Shown here piece after piece: positions 1 through 11,633 of a stretch of DNA of 64,000 nt. Below the pieces are notes generated by a model that saw only the letters and a program-made list of their open reading frames with translations, was not told where the DNA came from and ran no database searches. The DNA comes from Camarhynchus parvulus (lineage: Eukaryota > Chordata > Aves > Passeriformes > Thraupidae). The translations under genes and the position numbers were made by a program. How positions within the stretch are numbered: the stretch's first letter is position 1; each line of letters opens with the position of its first letter. The stretch lies in the NCBI RefSeq assembly GCF_901933205.1, contig NC_044573.1, positions 28,145,493-28,209,492 of the forward strand, written 5' to 3'.

Positions 1-3000
1 TGTCGCTTTCAGAAGTGTGGCTATAATACAGTTTTATTTGAAGCCAATAGAAAATAATTTTTTTAAAGCTGCCTCCTGCCACTAGAAGTCAAATGTACCA
101 AGCACAAAAGAATTCATCCTTTGAGATATGCTCCCACCTGCCATTTAGCCTTGAGGCAATTAAGAAGGGAATATGTGATGCAGAAGATATTAAATTCAGA
201 AATCAGTGATGGAGTGCCTGGATATGTGCTGCTGTTTGTACATCTGGCCATCAGTTATTAGGATAGGACCTGTGCTCAGGTAAATGCCTACTAAGAAAAA
301 TGATTGTTAAGAGTGAGCATAGGATTCCCTGTAATGGGTTGCCTTGCCTGTACTGTTTGACATGTTCTGCTTCCAGCTGTATCAGACACCTGTGCAAACA
401 AGATATGGAACTGAAATAGTTACAAGTACTGATATAGCCAAAACCAGAAATATGCACAGGGGACTGATGACTGAGGGACACAGGGAAAAAAAAGGAGAAA
501 GTGGTCATGTTCCTGTTGAGTTTTTTCCACTGTTTTTTTTCTTTTTCTCAGTTTACTTAAAAAATATACTTTATTAGTATAAAATAATGATCTTTAAATA
601 ATAATGATAACTGAACACTAAGACTAAAGTCTAATGCCTTTAATCACAAAAAATACCAAGCCCTTGATTAGTTCTTGCACTGTTATGTTTACTGCAGATC
701 CACAGGTAGATTTTAAGATACACAAAGAGGTGTTAAAGGCAGAGAGGCACACTCCTGGAAAACACAGACTAAGGAAGCCTATGTGAGAGAGTCACTGTCT
801 GGTCACCCTGTCTCCAAAGCTTTGTGTGAGCATTCATTTGTCAAAGCAAAATATAGAAAATGCATCTTCACTTTCTGTGTCAATGCTCAGAAAAGTTACA
901 AAAGCCTCTAAAATGTGAAATATAGACATTACTCAATAAATTGGCAGATGCTCAACAAAACCCAGAAAATGGTCTTAACAACAATGCTTACTTTTTGAGG
1001 TTAACATTTTGCTCGGATATTTTATCAAGATTGCACATTTAGGAAATATATGACTTGTATTCATAAATAAACTGCTGTGGTAATATGGTAATAGTATAAA
1101 GGGAATTCTTGACCTCCAAAGATAGACAGTCTTGTGTCCTGAAACCTGAGAACAGTGATATTTTATTTTTGAGATATTTTTCTGGATAACAATCAGCAGA
1201 TGCTAATCTTGTGCATATGGCTGCAAAATCCTTTCTTCAAATTTACAAAGCTTTTTGCCTCATTGAGTGAAATAACAGTGAAACTGCAAGTTGCATAATA
1301 AGCAGATTAATTTTACTGATTGCTGTGTTGGAAAATAATGCCCTTTTTGTCCACTGCAAATCTGTTGCCTTTAAATGTCATTGAGGACTCCCCTCACACA
1401 TTTTGTGAATAAGCTGGGTTTCCTAATATAGGGCATGTTTACACACATGGATGTTATCTTCCTAGCTTCATCTCATGACTAGGACACCTTTCATCACTCA
1501 CTACCAACAATCATCATTAAATTGTTATAAGAGAGAATATGCTGCAAAAGGGAACGTCTATGATGGTTTTGCTGTTTGCATGGTTGTCTGTCTGTCTGTC
1601 TCAGCTTTCTGTTGTGGCTTGACAAGCCTTCTGCAGGAAAAACTTTACCCAGCAGTGTATTTGCTTCCCTCTTTCACCTTATCTTCCCAGAGACGCAGCA
1701 GTCTCTGCCTTATAATTCCTTAAGACACCTGGGGAAAAAGAGAGAGTATGCCTTTGATGATGACAGACTCTCAAATGTTTAAATCTGAGATTCCATCAAT
1801 GAGTGAATTGTATCAATTAAAAAAAAAAGAAAGCCATACAAGAAAGAATGCAATACAACAGCCCAGTCATAACCCCCACTGTTGTTGATAGAAATTTGAT
1901 TTCTATCAGGTGTGGAGAATTAATTAGCACTTCTACTCCTTTCTACAAAAAGTGAATAAAAGTTAGTTATTTAGAATTGTAGCAGAATGATTGCCTTATT
2001 CCAACCAACAACAGTGGAAAAACCCCGAAACAACATAATGAGGAATTTGAGGTAAGGAATGGATTCAGTTGCTCTCATAGTAGACTCCTATAAATAAGTA
2101 AGTTTCAAGTTTGCTAAGCTTCTTGTTTCTGCTATCCCAGTGAGGAACAGTCTGTGTGAGGTGGCGTTTCTGAGTCTTTCATCTGTAAGACAGGAAGTCT
2201 TTAGTACAGCTGTAGCTGTGTAGAAAATATAGCAGATACAGCCATCTGCTGTGGAAGGTAATGGAACATAAATGTTAGTGGATTTTAAAAGAAAAAAGAA
2301 TCCCAAAACTACAAAAATAATCCCTCCCAAATCAAAATGAAACACCAACAAAACCCCAAACAAACTCCCAAACAATCAAACAAAAAAACCCTAACAAGAA
2401 AATCAAGCATCAAACCTAGACACTTAGAAGAATCCCTTTTAGAAGAAGAAAGGGTGGGGAGGCTGAGATGGAAAGGTGATAGAAGATCAGTACACTCAGC
2501 CTGAGATGAGCTCAGGTTTTACTGACACCAGCACTAGTTTGAGAAAGTGTCCTGCTGGGCCTGGCTGCAGTGAGTGCGGCGCTGCTGCAGGCAATAGATC
2601 TTTGCTTTGAGGCACTTGGAGAAGAACCTGATAAGATATGGTGCTATAAACTCTGCCTCTGACCCTTTCCTGCAGGTTTCCAAAGCTCTTTACCTGGGCA
2701 AAGTGTTTCAGACATGCTGCAGTAGTGCCCTAGCTAAATCTAAGCCTTTGACCCAAGAGGTCTCCTGGATTAACCACACAGCCTAAGTGGCCTGCTAGGC
2801 AGGATTTTATTTTAGATGCTCAAAGCTCAGGCTAACAAGGTCAGGAGGTGTGAGCTTATAAGGGATTAGCACTGAATGCAGAGGCAAATTCTACAGTTAA
2901 TTTTCTTTGTAAGTTGATGATATTAATAATGCAGGAGATGTACCCAAAGAGACGTAGCATTAGAAAGCATTATTTGCTCAGAAAAGGGACTATTTGAGCA

Positions 3001-4170
3001 GTAAGGACAAACAAAGGGGAAGTGAGCAGCTCCTGTGCTGAGCTTCCCTCGGCTTGCTGCTGTACCACCCTAAGGGAGGAGCAGGGCTGAGACTGGAAAA
3101 AACCAAGTTCACTGCCGCTATTGAAAATCCTTCTCCATGTGCATAGAAATGCATAAACTTTGATGCCTTTAGGCCTTTCTTGGCACTAAGTAGTTCATGT
3201 GTCCTGCCATAACAAGGAGCATGGCATGTTTGCTCAGATTAGCAGCTCAGTGTCAGGGAAAAGGACATGATACCAAACCCCTGGGGCTAGAGGAAAGTGT
3301 GTGCTGCTCTCTGAGGAGACCTTTTTAACATCCTGTGGTTTTTTAAAGAAGGCTAAAGATTCTGGTTTGCATTCTCTCTTTGTACAATGAGATATAGTTG
3401 AAAGGAAAGCCTGCCTTAAGGAGAGGTGATGAGCCTGGTCATGTAGGGCAGAGGCCTGAGCATTCTGGAGTCCAGGCTCTGCTGAAAGGACATCAGGTAA
3501 TTTAGCATGATCTGCTGTACCAAGCTGCCTCCAGAAATCCTTACTGCCCCTTCTGTATCACCAACAGTATGACATATGAAATGACCCTTTCTTCAATGCT
3601 TTTGAACTTCTGTCTTCCTCAAATCTCTTCCTTCATTCCCTTCCCCATCTCTGTGCATTTGGGTATGATCTTGGCCCTTTGGCCCCGTCTAAATGACTAT
3701 TTGCCAGCTCTTTGGAGAGTGGAGCATGGTACAATTATAAGTATGGTATTTCACTGCTGTATAAGGTACAAATTAAACATTTTTGGGTGAGAAAAATAGA
3801 TTTGAATCAGATGAAATTCAATGAATGGCTGCATTCCTTGTAGAAATTTTTTTATTAAATATGTAATGGCAAAGGAAAACCCTTTTCTGCCAAAGCAACA
3901 TGAACATGCATTATGAAATTATTATGGTTAGGAAATCTTTGAATGGGTCAGTTTCTTCAGATGACTGATAAATTAATCCAGCTCTACACAGTTTTCAGTT
4001 TTTTTGGGCAGCTGTTCATATTGTATGTAAAAAAATCAACTAAGAGGGTGGAAAAAAGAGAAAATCCTCTTAAACACCTAACTGAGGATTCAAAACTTGA
4101 AGATGGGGAAAAAAAATCTCCAGTCATACAGACTAAGACATTGTTTAATACCTTAATATGGGTCATTATC
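1..4170. other. Unassigned non-coding stretch
   Basis: I see no gene and no repeat family I can name here. Open frames are all below 100 codons and lack codon-level signs of selection. Small features seen: a TGTC microsatellite at 1583-1602, a hairpin with 10-bp perfect arms and a 3-nt loop at 1886-1908, a C/A-only low-complexity stretch at about 2330-2395, and a somewhat GC-richer patch at about 2490-2870. Confidence 0.5.
1583..1602. repeat. (TGTC)n microsatellite
   Basis: Short tandem run of TGTC units inside a TG-rich context; a simple sequence repeat. A small open frame overlapping it derives part of its Cys/Val/Ser composition from the repeat, which argues against it being a real protein. 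Confidence 0.7.
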
Positions 4171-4264
4171 TGGAAGTACATTAAATCAGGAGAATGAATG
4201 TTAGATACCCACAGAAATGTTCAGGCCTTACCACATGGCCCATGCATGGCTGTCAGTCTTCACC
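4171..4264. repeat. Dispersed direct repeat, copy A
   Basis: This ~94 bp segment recurs in the same orientation at 8208-8301. By eye the alignment has about 10 mismatches and one single-base indel (near 88 % identity). It starts TGGAAGTACATTAAATCAGG and ends in CAGTCTTCACC. I could not place it in a known repeat family. Flanks on both sides diverge immediately, so the copies are either a small local duplication or two members of an unrecognised interspersed repeat. Confidence 0.75.
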
Positions 4265-7200
4265 CACATCTAGATTAACTCTTGCAGTACCTTGCATGCT
4301 TCAGGATAATAGCAACTGGAAGATGAACAGCCTGCTTGAAAGGATGTGTCCCTGTCCTTTCCTTTGGCCTCTGCTGTCAGAGGGAGCTGGCAGCTACGTT
4401 TTCCAGGAGAAATCTTAGCAATTGATACTCCTTTGTGCTACCAGCCCAACTGTCTTAGTGTTGCTCATGTGTTCTCCATAGTTTAGGATGGAGCTGCTTG
4501 GAAGAAACTCCTCCAAAATTTGCACTTCTACTCTGCTTGTAGAAAAAGCAAGTGTGCTAACAAGTGCAGTTGCTCTTGGGTTTGAGGGGTTCTCACAAAA
4601 TAACTCTAAGAATGAGTTTCTCTCAATCCATGATCCATATTCAAACTACCCATGGAGATCACTCTTTTATCACAGTGAATGGAACTTGTTCCATTTTTAT
4701 TGATATCTTTCTCAGTCTGTGTTTTAGTTACCATGCTTATCCAATACAGAAACATTTTCCTTTGAAACTTTATCATTTCACTTCACTGAGGCATTCTTTC
4801 TGGACTCTTGTGTACGATAGAATCAGTAATTTTTGTGTTCTTTTGAGAATAAGAGCCCAAGTGCTGTAAACAGTCATAAAATTTCTCCTTTTACTAAAAA
4901 GCATGAGACAGCTGGTCTGAAAAGTATGAGCAAAACACACAGTCTACAATAATTCTGTGCAATTAGGAAGGGAGGAAGAACAATTTCTTGCTTTGCCTGT
5001 ACATAGACACACAGTACGTTGCATCTTCAGCTGCCTGAAACAAATGAATCCTCAGTATGACCTGAAAGCTGGTGACAGGAAGAAAGCCTCCAGAAAGAGT
5101 AGTTAATCCTTGGCTTCTGTTAAGGCTAAGTGACGTTCTGGCAGAGGGATGGATTCTTCTCTCCAGTCCCAATGGTGGGAGCCCTGAAGGTCTAGGACCA
5201 CAATGCTGTGACCTAGTTCTTCAGATAGTTCAGTATAATTTCTTCCACAAAAAGAAAAGCAGGAAAAATCAGTACAGCAATGGTTAGGGGAAGTGGGAGA
5301 TGGATTTCTTAGCAAGTAAACAAAGGATTATCAAAAACATTTCCATGGCAGGCTGCTCACAAACACTTGCACCTTAAATACACAAGGAGACTGAACCAAA
5401 TCCAAGCAGCAGGGCTTTATAGCAAGTGATGGCACACTAAGATGGATCCAAACCTTTTGTTTCCCTCTCATGCTTCACGAGGGTTTCTTCTAAAGATGAG
5501 AACTTAAAGAACCAGCTCAGGCTGGGAATGACACCCATTGCAATGAATCTGGGTGGCATTTGCAATTAACTGCAAGCAGCAACATGTAAAAGAAAATAAG
5601 AAATGAATGAAAACGTCTACCAAATACTTAAACTCTAGAAAAAGGGGGCTGATGAGAAATTTTATTTATTTATTTTTAAATTTGTGTTCAGACTGATTCT
5701 TCTTTGTGAAGCTGTAGACTTGCTCTTATGCTAAATAGACAAGGAAAAAGAAGAAGTATTAGTACAAGAAAACAGTTGGTTTTGCAGCATAACATTTTGT
5801 GGTTTCTCTGATTTGATGAAACTGATATGTTTTTCCTCATGTTGACAACGTCTCATCTGATTAGAGCCTAAGCAACATGGTAATGGCCTTTACCAGGTGA
5901 GACAGCTGTTAAACAAAAATAAAAGTTGAGAATGTCAAGAAGAAGGGTGGATGGCAGGTAACAACAGGAGTGATGGGTGAAAAAATGCTTAACAAACTGG
6001 CCTCTGGACACAAATTTGCTTTTAAACAACAGCTTAAAAAGAAGTTGAGATGGAAAATCCCACTGATTTTCTCCAAAATAATTCACATTATATAACCCAG
6101 AGCAATATAGGAATACATAGCAGCAAATTACTATTTTATCTCCCAAGAGCTTGCATTTGGAAAAAAGGAAAGCATGGAAATAAACAAAGAACATAAAACA
6201 ATTCTGACTTAATATTGAATCCAGCACAGAAATGTTGGGCTGTTTTATTTTTTTTTCAAATTTGAAAAAGTGTGACCATCTATATGTCTTTGTTTGGCAT
6301 GCTTACATTTTCTGATGGATGAGTTCAGTGTACAGGAATTTAAATATTTCCTTTTCATGTCATTATCTATTTCTCTACTTGTTAGGATCTGGCAATGTGA
6401 AGCTGTAAGCAACATGCCTAGCACCTCAGTCAGGTGTAGCTCTACTCCTCTATATTCCTGGAAAATGATATATATCATTCAGGAACATCCTCACCATTTT
6501 CAACGCTATCTCTAGCATAAAAGGAAGTATATGTTATCCAGTCCTAACAATGCTGTACTATTAAGTTTTCTATAACAAAGCTTCAGTAGACTGGAGTATT
6601 TTGAGACTTTCATGAGGGAGCATTGCTCTTTCTGCCTCTTCGCCTGGGAAATATTCTCTGCTTAACTTGCTAGTTGTCTGCTCTAAAATATCTGCATTCA
6701 TTGCAGCAAAAGCAAAGGTCTGCCTTTCTACACAAGGAATTGAAAACACCTTAAAACATAAATGGCTAAATTTCATTAGCCTTTTTTAAGGGAGCAATTT
6801 ATTATCTCTGTCAGAGAACAGTGAAGTAGAGTCATGACATTTTGGGAAGCCCATTTTCTTCCTCAGGAGGCAATAAGCACCCTACATTTCCCAACAAGTC
6901 ACTAATGGCTAGCACTGGAATTAGCTAACAGCATGCCAACTGTGTTCTTTGACAACTGAAATATCAGGTTAACTTACACTTTAAAATACCAAGGATATTT
7001 TGAGCTAATTTTCCATTCAATAGCATCACTTACAGATAAAGTGTACACTGCAATCTATCTCCTTCAAATAAAACAAGTTCCAAAATGAATGTATGCCTGT
7101 TAACTGTGCAAAGGTACTAGTTGTACAGTTCACCATTTAATTTTGTACGTGCAGAAAATGATGAAAATGATGCTACTTTTATTAGGAAATCTTCAAAAGT

Positions 7201-8207
7201 GTGAGCCTTCAATGCATCAAAGCAAAGCTGGGATGAAATTACTTTGCCTGATTCCTCACTGCCTTGAACTGGTGCAGCTTCATTGACATCTGTGGCATTG
7301 CAGGGACAAACAGGTGCTGTAAGGCACGGGGAAGACACAATCTGATGTCCCCTGTCACAAGTCATGTTTTCTGAGCAAGATGCAATGGAGACAGTAAACA
7401 GTGCTTAAAACTAGCTCAACACAATTTCCTTCACTTTCTCCTGCTCAGCTGCCTGAAATTAATGATTTTTTGGTCTTTCATCCAGAAGCCACTTGCATTT
7501 CAGTACCTGAATTAGTAGGGTGGTGGGATTTGTTTATATTGCAGCCGGTGCTCTGGTGAATTTGCCTGCAGTTAACTTGATGGCCAGCTTTGCTCTGAAC
7601 TGAATGTCATCAATAACAGCAAGTGACAATCTTGCCATTACAACAACTTGATAAATTGACCAGGCTTCAAAATAAGTCAGTTTCACCTGCTACAAAATGT
7701 GACAGGCTTTCTGATCTAAATCCCCAGGGTCAAGCATTTCTGACAGAGATCTCAAAGCACACGAGCTGCCGGGCGCACCACTTGATGGAGAAGACATTTA
7801 CAGTCCAGAGGAATGAAGGTGTGGACTGGTGGCTTTCCCCACTCTTCAGGGCAGTATTTGACTTGCTCTTTTTTGCTGCTTTTATAAAAAATCGATTCTC
7901 ATGCCCATGAGTCCTGTGTTAAATAACTCATTGCGCCTCATTGCCACGTGCAATGCTCACGTCAGGAAATTTCGGTTTCTTGAGCAGTTCTAGGGTTGTT
8001 TCACCTGAGTTTGGATTAAGATGTCTTTCAGCAAAAATGAATGCAATGGACTGTTTCTGAGTGCAGTATTCTGTGTTTGGTACGTGGTGGGGAGATGCCT
8101 CTCTATAGATAGGCCCTGGTGAGCTTAGTCTATATGGGATGACCTTGCTCTCTCTTGCACTGCTAGAGAGGACTGATTAGCACAGATGTCATCATCATCA
8201 GACATAC
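4265..8207. other. Unassigned non-coding stretch
   Basis: No gene or nameable repeat seen. A short TTTA run lies near 5658-5675. Open frames (for example a 119-codon minus-strand frame at 5868-6227) are aromatic-rich and look like chance frames in AT-rich DNA. A compact CpG-containing group of transcription-factor-like motifs at 7938-7963 is listed separately. Confidence 0.5.
7938..7963. promoter_or_regulatory. Candidate E-box/CRE-like motif group
   Basis: Within about 26 bp lie CATTG, the palindromic E-box CACGTG (7945-7950), CAATG and CACGTCA, a half-CRE-like site. CATTG and CAATG sit almost symmetrically around the E-box, forming a near-palindrome. CpG is rare in the surroundings, so three CpG-containing motifs together stand out. 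E-boxes bind bHLH factors and CACGTCA resembles CREB/ATF sites; that this group is functional is inference only. Confidence 0.25.
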
Positions 8208-8301
8208 TGGAAGTACATTAAATCAGGAAAATGAATGTTAGACACCCACAGAAATCTTCAGGCCCTACCATGTGGCCGTCCGTAGCTGCCAGTCTTCACC
8301 A
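8208..8301. repeat. Dispersed direct repeat, copy B
   Basis: Second copy of the segment at 4171-4264, same strand, about 88 % identical by eye. This copy carries a 10-bp tandem duplication at its end (AGTCTTCACC twice, 8291-8310) that copy A lacks, so the two have diverged independently after duplication. Confidence 0.75.
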
Positions 8302-9746
8302 GTCTTCACCTTCAAGCAGATACTTTTGTTGGCTTTAGGACCTTTTCTGCATTTTTTTGTTAAGAAAGGAAAGCAGAACTTTTCTTGAAAACAATTTTTT
8401 AATTATTATTTTAAGTTATCAGTTACCATTATGAAAATGAATATTCAGATAGCTTTATGGAGCTATGTCTGTTCTTATTTCACTCTAACCATATCAAGTA
8501 AATGATTGCAGTTCTCACCAAAAAACACAACTCCACTGGTAAGATTTCTAAGAGTCCTTCGGGCTTTAGTCTGATTTTACAGTCATTTTGTGAGGTTAGA
8601 TATTTAGAAAGTGACAGCAATTTCTGTTCCATTTTATACTGGGGAGGAGAGTGCAATTTCATTTGTATGTCTAAAAGATTGCTCTGTGACTCCAATCCAG
8701 TCATACTCAGCTTCCTTTAGAGGATATTGAGACAAATGGACACTTCCAGATCGTGAGCCAGGTGCCCACTGCACAATGTCTGAATCCAAATCCGCACCTC
8801 AGGCTTATGCCAGCACAGCTGTGTAGATCTGGGCTGGAGAGAAGAGAAATCCCAGGCAGATTTAGCTGTGCTAACATTCATCTTACTGTTGATCTGGTTA
8901 CCTCAGCAAACCCTGTTTTTTCTCCTAGCACAACAGGCAGCTGTGCTGTTACTAAGGTGTGTGCCCTTTTGCAGGAGCTCTTTTCCTCATGCTAAAAGTA
9001 ATGCACTCTTGGGGCTGGCTTTGAAATAGCAATACAGCTCACTAAAAGGACATCACAAAACTGTAAGTAAGGGAAACCTTGATTCCTCCATGCAGGGATA
9101 TTTTTAATGGCTTTTTGGTCTTTCTACTCTTTTTGGCTTTTGTTTCTGATATGAAGAGAACTGGATTAATAAGGGGAGAAATGGATTAGAAGCATCTGGG
9201 GAAAGTGGCATTCAGTTTTTTCCATACCTCCATACCCCATTTCCATACAGCAATTTTTATCTGCTCTTGTTGAACATTTGCATGAGAAATATAATATTTA
9301 CATTTATATTTATGAAGTACAACAGATACTTCTTTACGTTTGCAAAGAAAAGTGCATTGATGATATTTTTCATTAAAAATGCATCAGATATTTATGAGAA
9401 ACATAAGAATTTGATAAGCATCTATGATAGCTTACAAATAATTTATTTGAATGCTTATAATTTTTAAGATTTTAAAATCTCAATAGAAATAGTAACATAA
9501 AATAATATTCTCCACTTTGGTCAGCTCTAAGAAAAAAATAATTTCAAACACATAAAAGGGATAAATTTCTAGCAGAAGCTTAGTGTACCATATCCAAAAC
9601 CACTGAATTATCAGGGAACAAAAAAATTTCAAATTATTCATGTAGTACTGGGGATGACCAATACACACTGTTTAAAAAATGTATAATTTTTAACAAATCC
9701 ATTAGCTGAAATTTTTCATTAGAAGTCATCTTCAAAATACATGCGA
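8302..9746. other. Unassigned AT-rich stretch
   Basis: No gene or identifiable repeat. The part from about 9250 to 9720 is very AT-rich, with a perfect 14-bp palindrome AGATTTTAAAATCT at 9467-9480. Open frames here are Phe/Ile/Tyr/Asn-rich, as expected of translated AT-rich spacer. Confidence 0.45.
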
Positions 9747-10167
9747 ACATTGAAACACAGAATGGGAAGGGACCTCAAGAGACGAAAATGCCTTTTTGCT
9801 TTATTTCATGGTAAATATACTATGAACACACCTACTGGATATTTGTACAATCTATTCTTACAAAGCTCCTGGGAAATATCTCTTACAGCAATCCCTACAG
9901 AGTCTATTCCCATGCCTCACCCTGGTTTGGATTTTTCTTAATATTTAACTAGGAAAATCAGAAGTTTTAAACCAAATAACATGCCTACAAATTCCTCTTG
10001 TTTTCTACCCTTACTGTCTCTAGAAGAGCTATTGATTTGCCTTTTTATAGCTACCACTTGGGAAGTGGAAGGCTGTTACCCTGTCTCCCATTAGCCTTTT
10101 CTTTCTTAGCCTGAACAGTTCTCTTTCCCTGTAGGTTACATCTGTTCATCCTCTTATCTTTCTTGTT

Positions 10168-10213
<46 letters not shown>

Positions 10214-10490
10214 TTTTGTTTAATAGCAATTTCCTTTTGTCTTTCTCAACACCTTCTCTTTCTGCAACAGCATCCTCCTAATTTTAGCACATGCAGTTTG
10301 TGGTGTGCTGTACTCACTGGTTCTCCTCCATGCAGTTATTTGTCCACTTGATTTTCTTTGGGCTTTTTTCCTTTGGGCTATTGAACTTCATCTTATGGGT
10401 TTCCAGAGTGGCTTTCCACTTTTTCAATATGCTTTATTTTCAATCCTGTCTTCCAAAGAGCTTGCAATCTTGTCCAACTTGCTTTTTACA
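9747..10490 (-). mobile_element. Old CR1 LINE 3' fragment, interrupted by poly-T
   Basis: Read on the plus strand, this is the reverse complement of a CR1 3' region. It opens with GGAAGGGACCTCAAGAGA, the inverted CR1 tail context. It then follows the familiar CR1 order: a TTTGT..AATCTATTCTTA..CTCCTGGGAA block, an AAGAGCTATTGATTTGCCT-type block, and finally ATTGAACTTCATCTTATGG and CAATCCTGTCTTCCAAAGAG, which come from the region downstream of the reverse-transcriptase core. The fragment is 5'-truncated, as is usual for CR1, and too decayed to code. A 44-nt T run (10169-10212) sits inside it and the CR1 order continues after it. Assignment rests on recalled consensus blocks, not an alignment. 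Confidence 0.75.
10169..10212. repeat. Poly-T tract, 44 nt
   Basis: Uninterrupted run of 44 T on the plus strand (poly-A on the minus strand) within the CR1 remnant. Long homopolymers like this are either slippage expansions or the A-tail of a retrotransposed RNA. I see no retrocopy body next to it. Its length may be inexact because homopolymers are often mis-sized in assemblies. Confidence 0.9.
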
Positions 10491-11537
10491 CTTTAAAAAA
10501 AAAACCCTCCAAAATGAAAAAAAACCAACTTTGTTCTGGTCAATTAAAACCATGAATAAAACCAAAGCCAGGCCAAATGCCTGTGGGTATAGCACTTAAG
10601 AATCCTCTCCAGCCTGATCAGGAGTCAACTATTCTAACTGTAGTTCTGCAACCATTTAGGAATACATTTCCCTGGTTTGCTTATTAGACTCTTTTCTAAT
10701 ATTGAGGAAATGGAAATGACCCAAGATTTTTGTCTGACAGAAGGGTCATGACTTTAGACTCACTTGAGAGTTGGTGTCTTCTTTGGACTTTAGATATTTG
10801 TTTTTATGATACACTTGTTTTCATTTAACAGTGCAAGGATCACAGGACTTGCTTGTGTTTTTACAGCAGGTTTGGATCTGTTGTAAGAGCTAGTGATTTT
10901 TTTACTTCAGTGATGTTTAGGTTCAGCTTGTCTTTGTGGCTCTGGTTTGGTTTTATTTTATCTGATGGATTCTATGAATCCTGGAGAATAATATATATTT
11001 TAAAAAAATTATAAGTGGGTACACTCTTATCGAAAAAATCCAAACAAGAAAACAAGCCAGCCTCCCAAAAATTTTAATTTGAGGAAGAGAGACCTATCAT
11101 AACTTTGAAACACATTAGGAATATTTGTTGTTTGCTATGAGAACATCTTACATCTATTGATGCTCCTAGATGCTTTGACATGTAACACAGGGGCCCAACA
11201 CATTTGTCAGGCTTCACCATGTCTCAGAAATAAAGCTTTCATGTATTGAAAACATGTATCATCTGTTTCTGGTATTGTAAGAGTATTCCATTGGTCTCAG
11301 AAAAACAAACTAGGAATTGAAAAGGATAAATTCATCAGCATGAACTTCAAATCACTATTCTCTTCTAATTGTCCTTTTAAAAAGTATTATTTTATTTTCT
11401 GAGGCTGGGTCATAAATATAGTTTTATCTAGGGCTGGGAAATTTTATGCAGGCAAGTTCAGGCCAGCTGTGAGAGAATATTTAGCAATGTATTTGCATAA
11501 ATGAGCTTGCCTCCAGGCCCCCTCTCTATCTGCACAG

Positions 11538-11633
11538 TCATTCTTCGTGCTTCTGCTCATTATCTGCAATTTTCAGCAAGTCTTCGAAATTCTGCCAGGC
11601 ATGATCTAACAGTCTTGTGAGATTGAGGGTTTC
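11538..11633 (-). other. Weak candidate terminal exon or protein relic
   Basis: On the minus strand a pyrimidine-rich tract ending in CTTCTCAAG is followed by 31 in-frame codons and a TGA at 11540-11538. The peptide begins ETLNLTRLLDHAW and ends LLKIADNEQKHEE. It is charged, rich in Leu, Asp, Glu and Lys, uses ordinary vertebrate-like codons, and would form an amphipathic helix. This looks more protein-like than other short frames in the window. Against it: no upstream exon is recognisable, AAG is a less common acceptor than CAG, I know no family with this C-terminus, and a 31-codon frame can occur by chance. Confidence 0.15.

Noticed and set aside
1886..1908. Hairpin with 10-bp arms and TTG loop
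   Set aside because: Arms this short are expected by chance many times in 64 kb; also true of 19209-19233 and 48465-48486.
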